DNA from: JBBKWQ01 sp037969115
GTDB lineage: Bacteria > Actinomycetota > Acidimicrobiia > Acidimicrobiales > Ilumatobacteraceae
NCBI GenBank assembly: GCA_037969115.1
Contig: JBBKWQ010000406.1
Location: 1 to 7,986, forward strand
Direction: 5' to 3'
Length of the DNA stretch: 7,986 bases
The position numbers and the translations under genes were made by a program. The notes below the pieces were generated by a model. The model was not told where the DNA came from. It was given only the letters and a program-made list of their open reading frames with translations, and made no database searches. Shown in pieces: positions 1-6,777 of the stretch; position 1 is the first letter of the stretch; every line of letters begins with the position of its first letter.

Positions 1-114
1 TGGCATCTGCTCACCGCGTCGGGCATGGTGTCGATGATCCTGCCGATTCTCGTGTTCTTCGCGCTCCAGCGTTACTTCGTGCGAGGTCTGCTCGCCGGCG
101 CCGTCAAGGGCTAG
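1..114 (+). CDS. Carbohydrate ABC transporter permease, C-terminal fragment (5' part outside the window)
   Basis: Frame 1 is open from the first base to a TAG at 112-114 and gives 37 residues. Seen: a hydrophobic stretch (about residues 8-22, MVSMILPILVFFALQ) forming the last membrane helix, followed by the short cytoplasmic tail RYFVRGLLAGAVKG. The pattern 'Q-x-Y-F-V-x-G-L-x-x-GAVKG' at the extreme C-terminus is the hallmark of MalG/MsmG-type permeases of carbohydrate uptake ABC transporters (CUT1 family). The protein would sit in the inner membrane and, with a second permease, a solute-binding protein and an ATPase (none in view), import oligosaccharides. The beta-glucosidase gene starts 6 bp after the stop codon, so the two are almost certainly co-transcribed and the transported sugar is probably a beta-glucoside. 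Only the tail is visible, so substrate specificity cannot be read from it. Confidence 0.85.
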   Translation, partial: WHLLTASGMVSMILPILVFFALQRYFVRGLLAGAVKG

Positions 115-120
115 CTCACC

Positions 121-2661
121 GTGGACACCGGTGAGCTGGTCGATGCGCTCACCATCGACGAGAAGGCTGCGCTCACCGCCGGCTCCGGATTCTTCACACT
201 GACCGGGGTCGCGCGGCTCGGCGTGCCCGACTGGGGCACGACCGACGGTCCCAACGGCGCCCGCGGGTCGTCGCTGCACGGGTCGGGCGACTCGATGGCG
301 ACCTGTATCCCCAGTGGGTCGGCCTTGGGGGCGACGTGGAATCCAGCACTCGTCGAGGAGCTGGGGGTGTTGCTCGGTCGTGAGACTCGCACCAAACGAG
401 CCCGCGTGCTCCTCGCCCCTACCGTGAATCTCCATCGCGCTCCGCTCGCCGGACGCAACTTCGAATGCTTCTCCGAAGACCCGCTCCTCAGTGGCAAGCT
501 CGCCGCGGCGTACATCCGCGGCGTGCAGTCGCAGGGTGTCGTCACGACGGTGAAGCACCTCATCGGCAACGAGTGCGAAACCGACCGATCGACGAGCAAC
601 TCGGTCATCGACGAACGCGCCCTTCGCGAGCTCTACCTCGTGCCGTTCGAGTTGGCCGTGAAGGAGGGAGGGACACTCGGCGTCATGACGTCGTACAACC
701 GGCTCAACGGGTCGTACTGCACCGAGCACGCATGGTTGCTCGACGGTGTGCTGCGCGACGAGTGGGGGTTCGAGGGATTCGTCGTCACCGATTGGTTCGC
801 CGGTGCCGACACGGTCCGAGCGGCACGAGCCGGCCTCGACATCGAGATGCCGTCTGGTGACCGAGCGTACGGCTCCAAACTCCTGAAGGCCGCCACCGAC
901 GGTGCCGTCCCCGAGACCGCGCTCGATCAGATCGCAACGCGCGTGTTGTCGGTGTTCGAGCGCGTCGGAGCGTTGAACGATGTGGTCGACGCCGAACAGT
1001 CCATCGATCTGCCCGAGCACCGAGACCTCGCTCGACGCGCAGCCGCCGACGCTATGGTTTTACTCCGCAACGACCCGGTGTCGGAGCGTCCGATCCTGCC
1101 GCTCGACGTCACCGCGCTCCGGTCGATCGCCCTCATCGGCGCCAACGCATCGCGCGCACAGATCATGGGCGGTGGAGCGGCCAACCTTCGACCATTCCAC
1201 CGCACGACTCCGCTCGACGCGCTCCGAGACCGCTTGGGCGGACACCTCGAGATCACTCACGAAACCGGTTGCTCGATCGACAAGTCCGCGCCGTTGCTGA
1301 GCGGCAGCGAGATCACCACACCCTCTGGTGAACAGGGTTTCCGACTCGAGCTCTTCGACAACGCCGAGTGGAGCGGCGAGCCCCTGATGGTGTCGAACCG
1401 TGACACCAGCCGATTCACGTTCGGCGACGAACCGATCCTCGGAGCCGTCACGACTGCGTTCTCGATGCGTGCCACTGCGAGCTACACGCCCACCATCGAC
1501 GGTGTGCACGAGTTCGAGCTGGTGCAGGTGTCCCCGTCGCGCGTGAGCCTCGACGGCGCGGTCATCATCGACGGCATCACTGATCCGCCCGGGCCAGGGA
1601 CTGCCTTCTTCGGAGCGGGTTCGTGTCCGATCTCGAAGTCCGTCGAACTCGAGGCAGGACGTGCGTACGAAGTCGTGGTCGAGCTGACCGAGCCCAGCGC
1701 CGGGATCTTCTGCGGACTCGACCTCGGAGTCGGCGCGCCCGTGCACGATGACTCGATCGAACGGGCCGCGTCGGCGGCAGCGCTGGCCGACGTTGCGATC
1801 GTCGTCGTCGGAACGAACGACGTCTGGGAGACCGAAGGCGAGGATCGGACGTCGCTGTCCCTGCCGGGCGCGCAGGACCAGCTGGTCGCCGCCGTGCTCG
1901 CCGCCAATCCCCGCACGGTCGTCGTGCTGAACACGGGGGCGCCCGTCACCATGCCGTGGGCCGACCGGGCACCGGCAATCCTACAAGCGTGGTTCGGAGG
2001 GCAGGAGATGTCACTCGCGCTCGTCGATGTGCTCGTCGGCGACACCGACCCCGGGGGTCGCCTTCCGACGACCTACCCGGTCTCGATTCGGCACACGCCG
2101 TCGTTCGGAACCTTCCCCGGCGACAACGGACAGGTGCCCTACGCCGAGGGCGTGTTCATGGGCTATCGCTGGTACAACTCCCGCGACATTGCGCCCCTGT
2201 TTGCATTCGGGCACGGCCTCTCCTACACGACGTTCGACATCGGTACGCCGAGACTGTCGGCCGATTGCCTCGACGCCGGTGACAGGCTCATCGTCGACGT
2301 GGACGTCACGAACGTCGGCAGCCGCCGTGGTTCCGAGGTCGTGCAGTGCTACGTCCGCCCCGCGCAATCGCGTCTCGTGCGCCCCGATCAGGAGCTGAAG
2401 GCGTTCGGCAAGGTCACGCTCGATTCGGGCGAGTCCTCGTTGGTGACGCTCGAACTCGACGGGCGATCGTTCGCCTACTGGGATCCGGCACAGCCCGAAT
2501 GGCCGGACGTCCTCGCCCAGACCGCTGAGACGCTGCCGCAGCTGCAGGGCATCGAGCGTCGGACCGAGCCCGGATGGACGATCGACCCTGGTGAGTACCA
2601 AATCGTGATTTCGACCTCGTCGGCGCGTCCGATCCACGCCTCGACCGTCACCGTTCGGTAG
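121..2661 (+). CDS. Glycoside hydrolase family 3 beta-glucosidase with PA14 insert, cytoplasmic
   Basis: The 846-residue protein should hydrolyse terminal beta-linked glucose (or a related sugar) by the retaining mechanism of GH3. The N-terminal barrel shows the active-site set: D42 in TDGPNG, R106 and R112 in HRAPLAGRNFE, K145-H146, Y192 in TSYNRLNG, and the nucleophile D224 in VVTDW. The second catalytic domain carries WETEGEDR (569-576); E570 is the likely acid/base. A PA14-like beta domain (about 407-540) is inserted between the two halves, and an Fn3-like domain (about 715-845) closes the protein, with GRSFAYWDP at 781-789. This order and length closely match the Kluyveromyces marxianus BglI type, whose PA14 domain shapes substrate choice. 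No signal peptide is present, so it acts in the cytoplasm on sugars brought in by the upstream ABC transporter. The GTG start at 121 is preceded by AAGGG at 106-110, and no better start exists. Exact substrate (gluco-, xylo- or other beta-glycoside) is uncertain. Confidence 0.95.
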   Translation: MDTGELVDALTIDEKAALTAGSGFFTLTGVARLGVPDWGTTDGPNGARGSSLHGSGDSMATCIPSGSALGATWNPALVEELGVLLGRETRTKRARVLLAPTVNLHRAPLAGRNFECFSEDPLLSGKLAAAYIRGVQSQGVVTTVKHLIGNECETDRSTSNSVIDERALRELYLVPFELAVKEGGTLGVMTSYNRLNGSYCTEHAWLLDGVLRDEWGFEGFVVTDWFAGADTVRAARAGLDIEMPSGDRAYGSKLLKAATDGAVPETALDQIATRVLSVFERVGALNDVVDAEQSIDLPEHRDLARRAAADAMVLLRNDPVSERPILPLDVTALRSIALIGANASRAQIMGGGAANLRPFHRTTPLDALRDRLGGHLEITHETGCSIDKSAPLLSGSEITTPSGEQGFRLELFDNAEWSGEPLMVSNRDTSRFTFGDEPILGAVTTAFSMRATASYTPTIDGVHEFELVQVSPSRVSLDGAVIIDGITDPPGPGTAFFGAGSCPISKSVELEAGRAYEVVVELTEPSAGIFCGLDLGVGAPVHDDSIERAASAAALADVAIVVVGTNDVWETEGEDRTSLSLPGAQDQLVAAVLAANPRTVVVLNTGAPVTMPWADRAPAILQAWFGGQEMSLALVDVLVGDTDPGGRLPTTYPVSIRHTPSFGTFPGDNGQVPYAEGVFMGYRWYNSRDIAPLFAFGHGLSYTTFDIGTPRLSADCLDAGDRLIVDVDVTNVGSRRGSEVVQCYVRPAQSRLVRPDQELKAFGKVTLDSGESSLVTLELDGRSFAYWDPAQPEWPDVLAQTAETLPQLQGIERRTEPGWTIDPGEYQIVISTSSARPIHASTVTVR

Positions 2662-2670
2662 CGGCACGCA

Positions 2671-2685
2671 CCAGGCCGCACCTGG
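2671..2685 (+). other. Small hairpin between beta-glucosidase and aminotransferase genes
   Basis: CCAGG (2671-2675) and CCTGG (2681-2685) can pair around the 5-nt loop CCGCA inside the 36-bp gap 2662-2697. There is no T-run after it, so it is not a canonical intrinsic terminator. It ends 12 bp before the ATG at 2698 and could slow read-through or affect ribosome entry. It could also be chance in GC-rich DNA. Confidence 0.25.
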
Positions 2686-2697
2686 CAGAGTACGGGG

Positions 2698-4101
2698 ATG
2701 GTCTCAACCACGCCCCCGCACGAAACTCGGCCTCGCTCCACCCAAGACATCATCGATCGCGATCGTCGGCATTTCCTCCACCCGTACCAGGTGTTCGACA
2801 CGTACCTCACCGACGACGTCTTGCCGATCTCGCGCGGCGCGGGCGCTCGGCTGGTCGACTCCGACGGCCGCGAGTACATCGACGCCGTAGGCGGGATGTG
2901 GTGCACCAACATCGGACTGGGCCGCGACGAGATGGCCGACGCGATCGCCGATCAGGTCCGCAAACTCGCCTATGCGAACCCGTTCACCGACATGACCAAC
3001 GAGCCGGCGGGTTTGCTGTGCGAGCGGCTTGCCGAGCTGGCACCGGGCGACCTGAACCACGTGTTCCTCACCACCGGTGGCTCCACCGCGGTCGACGCGG
3101 CATACCGACTCATCCAGTTCTACCAATACGCGCGTGGCACGCCAGAGAAACGACACGTCATCAGCCGCGTCGATGCGTACCACGGCTCGACGTTCGCGTC
3201 GGTGTCGATCGGAGGCAAACCTGGCGACCGGGTCGCAGGCTTCAACTACATCGACGACACCATCCACCACCTGTCGTCGCCGAATCTCTATCGCTACGGA
3301 GGCGGACGCACCGAGCAGGAGTTCGCCGACGACCTGGTCGCCGAGTTCGATGCCAAGGTCAGCGAACTCGGCGCGGGGAACGTGGCGGCGTTCTTCGCCG
3401 AGCCGATCATGGGATCGGGTGGCGTGATCGTGCCGCCGGCCGGATACCTGAAGCGGATCTGGGAACGTTGCCGTGAGCTCGAGATCGTGTACGTCGCCGA
3501 CGAGGTGGTCACGGGGTTCGGTCGCCTCGGTCACTGGTTCGTCTCCGAGGCTGTCACCGGGATCCAGCCCGACATCATCACGTCTGCGAAGGGACTCACG
3601 TCCGGGTACCTGCCCCTCGGGGCCGCCATCATCAGCGACCGGATCTTCGACGTCATCGCCGAGCCGGGCCACGACCGCTACTTCGCGGTCGGGTACACGT
3701 ACTCGGGCCATCCGGTCTCGTGCGCCGCGGCCCTGAAGAACATCGAGATCATCGAGCGCGAGGGCCTGCTCGAACACGTCCGTGAGATCGGTCCGTACTT
3801 CATGGAGCAGCTGGCAACCCTGCGTGACCTGCCGATGGTCGGCGACGTGCGCGGCTCACACCTGATGGCGTGCGTCGAATTCGTGGCCGACCAGGCGACC
3901 AAAGAGCCATACCCCGATGCGCTCGACGTCGGCAAGATGGTGGCGAATGCCTGCGAACCGCTCGGCCTCATCGTCCGACCCATGGTGCACCTGAACGTCA
4001 TGTCACCGCCGCTGGTGATCGACCGCGACGACGTCGACCACATCGTTGCCGTGCTGCGGCGGGCCATCACCGAGGTTCACGCCGAGCTCGCGCACGCATG
4101 A
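2698..4101 (+). CDS. Class III (omega) PLP-dependent aminotransferase
   Basis: The 467-residue protein belongs to the fold-type I class III aminotransferases, which move an amino group from an omega-amine (beta-alanine, polyamine or similar) to a keto acid, often pyruvate. Seen: GGMWCTNIG near residues 65-73; the PLP phosphate loop GGSTAVDAA at 127-135; Y161-H162-G-S-T, the aromatic stacking on PLP; D268 in VADEVVTGFGRLG, which pairs with the pyridine nitrogen; the Schiff-base lysine K298 in SAKGLTSGYLPLGA; and R427 in LIVRPM, at the position of the 'flipping' arginine that binds the carboxylate substrate in omega-transaminases. Length is normal for the family. The ATG at 2698 is the only start upstream of the conserved HFLHPYQ block; its ribosome site is poor. 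The gene ends in an ATGA overlap with the LOG-family gene, so the two are probably translationally coupled. The sequence alone does not separate beta-alanine:pyruvate, putrescine or taurine types. Confidence 0.93.
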   Translation: MVSTTPPHETRPRSTQDIIDRDRRHFLHPYQVFDTYLTDDVLPISRGAGARLVDSDGREYIDAVGGMWCTNIGLGRDEMADAIADQVRKLAYANPFTDMTNEPAGLLCERLAELAPGDLNHVFLTTGGSTAVDAAYRLIQFYQYARGTPEKRHVISRVDAYHGSTFASVSIGGKPGDRVAGFNYIDDTIHHLSSPNLYRYGGGRTEQEFADDLVAEFDAKVSELGAGNVAAFFAEPIMGSGGVIVPPAGYLKRIWERCRELEIVYVADEVVTGFGRLGHWFVSEAVTGIQPDIITSAKGLTSGYLPLGAAIISDRIFDVIAEPGHDRYFAVGYTYSGHPVSCAAALKNIEIIEREGLLEHVREIGPYFMEQLATLRDLPMVGDVRGSHLMACVEFVADQATKEPYPDALDVGKMVANACEPLGLIVRPMVHLNVMSPPLVIDRDDVDHIVAVLRRAITEVHAELAHA

Positions 4102-5252
4102 TCGAGATCGACGACGATCCGTCGTTGCTCGACTGGATCGCGCTCGGACCACAGCGACCACCCGCCGCGGTGCAGGCCCGCGACCTCACGGCGCACGGCG
4201 AGTTCGCCACCGAAGCCTTCCCCGGGTCGTTGTTCCTCGCCTGCACCATGACCCCGAGCGCGGCCGGGAATCTCGCGTCGCGAGGCGCCATCGTCATCCC
4301 TGACCTCGGCGATCGCCCGTTCAGCACCCATTGCGCTCACCTCTACTCCCCCGACGAGATCTTCGCCGGATTCGACCCCGTCGACCCGTCGACTTCGTAT
4401 GACTCGACCTTCGACGCCGCCGTCTACCGTCACTACGTCGCCACCGGGCGACAGTTCCCCACGTCGATCGCCGAGAGTCTCGCCCGACGTCTCCACGATC
4501 ACTCGATCACCGATGCGCTCGACGAGGAGGTGACCGGACAGCGGGTGGTCGCGATCATGGGCGGGCACGCGATCGAACGCGCGGATCCCGTCTATGCCAC
4601 CGTCGCTCGAATCTCGCGCAGCCTCAGCCGAGCGGGCTTCCTGATGGTGTCCGGTGGCGGCCCCGGCGCCATGGAGGCGACCCATCTCGGCGCGTGGATG
4701 GCGCATTTCGGCGATGCAGACCTCGACCGGGCACTCGCCGTGCTGTCGATGAGACCGCCCGGTGCCGAGCCCGGCACGGAGTATCTCGACCCGGATTGGC
4801 TCCAGCGGGCTTTCCTGGTGCGCTCACAGTGGTCACTCGACGATCGCCGAACCGGGGTCGAGTACCACAGCATCGGGGTGCCGACCTGGATGTACGGGCA
4901 CGAGCCACCCGCCGCGTTTGCGACCAAGATCGCCAAGTACTTCGCCAACAGCGTCCGAGAAGACGGGTTGCTGGCCATCGCCAGACACGGCGTGGTGTTC
5001 GCACCCGGAAGCGCCGGCACCATTCAGGAGATCTTCCAGGATGCAGCGCAGAACCACTACGCCAGTTTCGGGGGCCGCTCACCCATGATCCTGCTGGGAC
5101 GCAACTACTGGACGGTCGAGCGACCGGTCTGGCCCCTTCTCGAAGCGGTGTCGCAGGGCCACGATCATCACGAGCTGCTCTACCTCACCGACGACGAGGA
5201 CGCCGTGATCAGACGAGTTCAGGGATACGACCCGACGCTGTACGAGGTGTGA
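4098..5252 (+). CDS. LOG-family Rossmann nucleotide-binding protein, long form with N-terminal domain
   Basis: The protein has 384 residues from the ATG at 4098, whose bases overlap the aminotransferase stop (ATGA). The open frame runs further upstream, but that part lies inside the aminotransferase gene and the overlap start is typical of coupled genes. Residues about 148-350 form a LOG domain (often mislabelled 'lysine decarboxylase'): VVAIMGGHAIER at 150-161, SGGGPGAMEA at 185-194, and PGSAGTIQE at 303-311, ending in the conserved E311. Known LOG enzymes hydrolyse nucleoside 5'-monophosphates to the free base and ribose 5-phosphate, as in cytokinin activation or in the bacterial nucleosidase PpnN. 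The usual motif is PGGxGTxxE; here the second glycine is serine (S305). Residues 1-140 are an extra domain without an obvious known motif (GSLFLACTMTPSAAG at 43-57, then AHLYSPDEIFAGFDP at 80-94). Such long forms occur in actinobacteria without a known role. Substrate unknown; lysine decarboxylation is unlikely because there is no PLP lysine motif. Confidence 0.88.
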   Translation: MIEIDDDPSLLDWIALGPQRPPAAVQARDLTAHGEFATEAFPGSLFLACTMTPSAAGNLASRGAIVIPDLGDRPFSTHCAHLYSPDEIFAGFDPVDPSTSYDSTFDAAVYRHYVATGRQFPTSIAESLARRLHDHSITDALDEEVTGQRVVAIMGGHAIERADPVYATVARISRSLSRAGFLMVSGGGPGAMEATHLGAWMAHFGDADLDRALAVLSMRPPGAEPGTEYLDPDWLQRAFLVRSQWSLDDRRTGVEYHSIGVPTWMYGHEPPAAFATKIAKYFANSVREDGLLAIARHGVVFAPGSAGTIQEIFQDAAQNHYASFGGRSPMILLGRNYWTVERPVWPLLEAVSQGHDHHELLYLTDDEDAVIRRVQGYDPTLYEV

Positions 5253-5269
5253 ACCCGTCTCACTGAATA

Positions 5270-5285
5270 GCTGACTAAAGTCAGC
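5270..5285 (+). promoter_or_regulatory. Probable MarR operator (perfect inverted repeat)
   Basis: GCTGACT (5270-5276) and AGTCAGC (5279-5285) are perfect 7-bp inverted arms around AA. The core TGACT-nn-AGTCA resembles the operators commonly bound by MarR-family dimers. It sits 3 bp before the start codon of a gene that itself encodes a MarR domain, in a gap of only 36 bp. Autoregulation of the MarR-GNAT gene and its downstream partner is therefore the natural reading. Binding is inferred, not shown. Confidence 0.75.
5276..5281 (+). promoter_or_regulatory. Possible -10 element (TAAAGT) inside the operator
   Basis: TAAAGT fits the actinobacterial TAnnnT -10 pattern and ends 7 bp before the ATG at 5289, so transcription could begin at or next to the A of the start codon (a leaderless mRNA). 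No convincing -35 box is visible at the usual distance (5253-5258 reads ACCCGT). There is no purine-rich ribosome site before the ATG, which agrees with leaderless initiation. Repressor on the palindrome would cover this element directly. Confidence 0.35.
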
Positions 5286-5288
5286 GAG

Positions 5289-6227
5289 ATGCGAGACAGC
5301 GTCGTCGCGGTCCTCCGTCGGTTCAATCGATCGTTCACGCCGAGAATCGGAGTGCTCGACGAAACTTTTCTCGGTACCGGCCGTCCATTGGCCGCAGCGC
5401 GACTGCTGTTCGAAATCGGAGCGCAACCCGGCGGGACCGGACCCACGGTTCAAGCCCTACGCCGCCGACTCGGTGTTGATTCGGGCTACCTCAGTCGGCT
5501 GTTGCGCAATCTCGAGTTCGACGACCTCGTCGAACTCCGCGAGGACCCGACTGACGGCCGCCGCCGCATCGCCGTCCTGACAAGCGCAGGGCAGGCCGAG
5601 TGGCACGATCTCGACCACCGATCGCACGACGTCGCGACGAGGCTGATCGAGCCACTCACGGCGAATCAACGCATCGAGCTGGAGGCAGCGCTCGACACCG
5701 CCGACCGGTTGTTGCGCTTGTCGACGATCACGTTCGATCTTGTCGACCCGGCAGGAGCGGCAGCGGACACAGCGATCGATCAATACTTTGCCGAACTCGA
5801 CCAACGCTTCCCCGGCGGCTTCGACGCGGGCGACGACACTGACGACGGACGGAGGTCGATGGCGGCCCCCTCGGGCGGCTTCCTCGTGGTCGACGACCGC
5901 GGCGAGCCCCTGGGTTGCGGCGGAGTCCTTCGATTCGACCAGCACACTGCCGAGATCAAGCGGATGTGGCTCCACCCGTCGCTGCGCGGGCTCGGCGTGG
6001 GCAAGCGACTCCTCGCTCGACTCGAATCGCTCGCCGGCGACCTGGGTTACCACACCGTCGTGCTCGATACGAACAGCTCGCTGACCGAGGCGATCGCCGT
6101 GTACGAAGGTGCCGGCTACACATCCGTCGATCGGTACAACGACAATCCGTACGCCCAGCGGTGGTTTCGCAAGGAACTGCGACACGCGTCGGGCGGGCAT
6201 ACGGCGACCGATCCGGGCGTTGGGTGA
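5289..6227 (+). CDS. MarR-GNAT fusion: winged-helix regulator with acetyltransferase domain
   Basis: The 312-residue protein has two domains. Residues 1-145 are a MarR winged helix: RRFNRSFTPRIGVL at 10-23 opens the dimer helix, the recognition region LGVDSGYLSRLLRNLE spans 61-76, and the wing is DPTDGRRR at 86-93. Residues about 160-297 are a GNAT acetyltransferase: a beta-strand FLVVDDRGEPLGCGG (198-212), AEIKRMWLHP (221-230), the acetyl-CoA pyrophosphate loop RGLGVGK at 233-239, and the C-terminal LDTN...AIAVYEGAGY (259-277). Such fusions are a recognised actinobacterial arrangement, but the acetylated substrate is generally unknown. The first residues already match the usual MarR start, supporting the ATG at 5289. 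A perfect palindrome just upstream suggests self-regulation. The SnoaL-like gene follows after 3 bp, so both are likely under the same control. Whether the GNAT domain acts on a small molecule, a protein, or senses acetyl-CoA is not visible. Confidence 0.94.
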   Translation: MRDSVVAVLRRFNRSFTPRIGVLDETFLGTGRPLAAARLLFEIGAQPGGTGPTVQALRRRLGVDSGYLSRLLRNLEFDDLVELREDPTDGRRRIAVLTSAGQAEWHDLDHRSHDVATRLIEPLTANQRIELEAALDTADRLLRLSTITFDLVDPAGAAADTAIDQYFAELDQRFPGGFDAGDDTDDGRRSMAAPSGGFLVVDDRGEPLGCGGVLRFDQHTAEIKRMWLHPSLRGLGVGKRLLARLESLAGDLGYHTVVLDTNSSLTEAIAVYEGAGYTSVDRYNDNPYAQRWFRKELRHASGGHTATDPGVG

Positions 6228-6230
6228 ACC

Positions 6231-6620
6231 ATGACCGATGAGACACTCGAGCGGAACAAGGCGAACGCTGTCGCGTTCTACGACATGATGTTCAACGACA
6301 ACCAGCCGGCGGAAGCCATCGAGCGCTTCGCGGGGGCCGAATATCGTCAGCACAACCCACACGTCGGCGATGGCAAGCAGGCGTTCATCGACTACTTCGA
6401 GCGCATGGCGGCCGAGTACCCGGGCAAGAGAGTCGAATTCAAACGCGTCCTCGCCGATGCGGAGTTCGTCGTGCTCCACTGTCACCAGATCTGGCCGGAC
6501 GATCTGGAGTACGCCGGCATCGACATCTTTCGCGTCGACAGCGACGGAAAGATGGTCGAACACTGGGATGTGCTGCAGGTGATTCCGGCCGAGTCGGCCA
6601 ACGACAACGGACTGTTCTAG
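6231..6620 (+). CDS. SnoaL-like / NTF2-fold small enzyme or binding protein
   Basis: The 129-residue cytoplasmic protein matches the SnoaL-like group of the NTF2 superfamily (the type labelled 'predicted SnoaL-like aldol condensation-catalysing enzyme', COG4922 style). Seen: N-terminal helix NKANAVAFYDMMFN (9-22), the signature YRQHNPHVGDGK at 38-49, FIDYFERMAAEYPGKRVEFKR at 52-72 (helix then strand), VVLHCHQ at 80-86, and the closing strands GIDIFRVD and KMVEHWDVLQ (96-116). The polar residues H41, H45, H83, H85, H111 and D113 line the cone-shaped pocket in this fold, but which are catalytic is not established. GGGTGA at 6222-6227, overlapping the stop of the MarR-GNAT gene, is a good ribosome site, and only 3 bp separate the genes. 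It is probably a target gene of that regulator. The true reaction is unknown; isomerase, hydrolase or simple ligand-binding roles are all possible. Confidence 0.92.
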   Translation: MTDETLERNKANAVAFYDMMFNDNQPAEAIERFAGAEYRQHNPHVGDGKQAFIDYFERMAAEYPGKRVEFKRVLADAEFVVLHCHQIWPDDLEYAGIDIFRVDSDGKMVEHWDVLQVIPAESANDNGLF

Positions 6621-6621
6621 T

Positions 6622-6634
6622 CGCTCGCCGAGCG
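6622..6634 (+). terminator. Candidate hairpin just after the SnoaL-like gene
   Basis: CGCTC (6622-6626), loop GCC, GAGCG (6630-6634) forms a 5-bp GC-rich stem beginning 2 bp after the stop codon. It lacks a following T-tract, so only its location argues for a terminator or mRNA-end stabilising role. Confidence 0.25.
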
Positions 6635-6742
6635 GTGGGCTTCGGTGGCCGCTTCTCGCAGCAACTCGGTGGAACCCGGGAATTGGCGAAGCCAGACCCC
6701 GCAATCCCGCTCGGACTGCGACATCTGGCCTCAAACTGGTTC

Positions 6743-6777
6743 GGTATCGGAAACGGTGCCGATCACCCGTTGACGGG
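6743..6777. terminator. Candidate overlapping hairpins in the convergent gap
   Basis: GGT-ATCGG (6743-6750) can pair with CCGAT-C-ACC (6759-6767), and CCCG (6766-6769) can pair with CGGG (6774-6777) around TTGA. The two stems share bases and would be mutually exclusive. Either could act on transcripts from both sides. No T-tract on either strand; support is structural only. Confidence 0.22.

Noticed and set aside
2704..3777. A 357-codon minus-strand frame opposite the aminotransferase
   Set aside because: Low-complexity, charged sequence with no motif, directly opposite a gene whose catalytic residues are all present; a frame shadow.
3870..4097. An upstream extension of the LOG gene by 76 codons
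   Set aside because: The extension is arginine-rich, lies wholly within the aminotransferase coding region in another frame, and the ATG at 4098 gives a normal ATGA overlap.
5457..6734. A 425-codon open frame on the minus strand opposite the MarR-GNAT and SnoaL-like genes
   Set aside because: It mirrors two well-recognised plus-strand genes, has no recognisable domain, and shows the composition expected from the antisense of GC-rich codons.
6661..6770. tRNA-like look of a stretch with GGAATTGGCGAAGCC
   Set aside because: No consistent acceptor stem, anticodon arm or T-arm (GTTCnAnnC) could be built around it.
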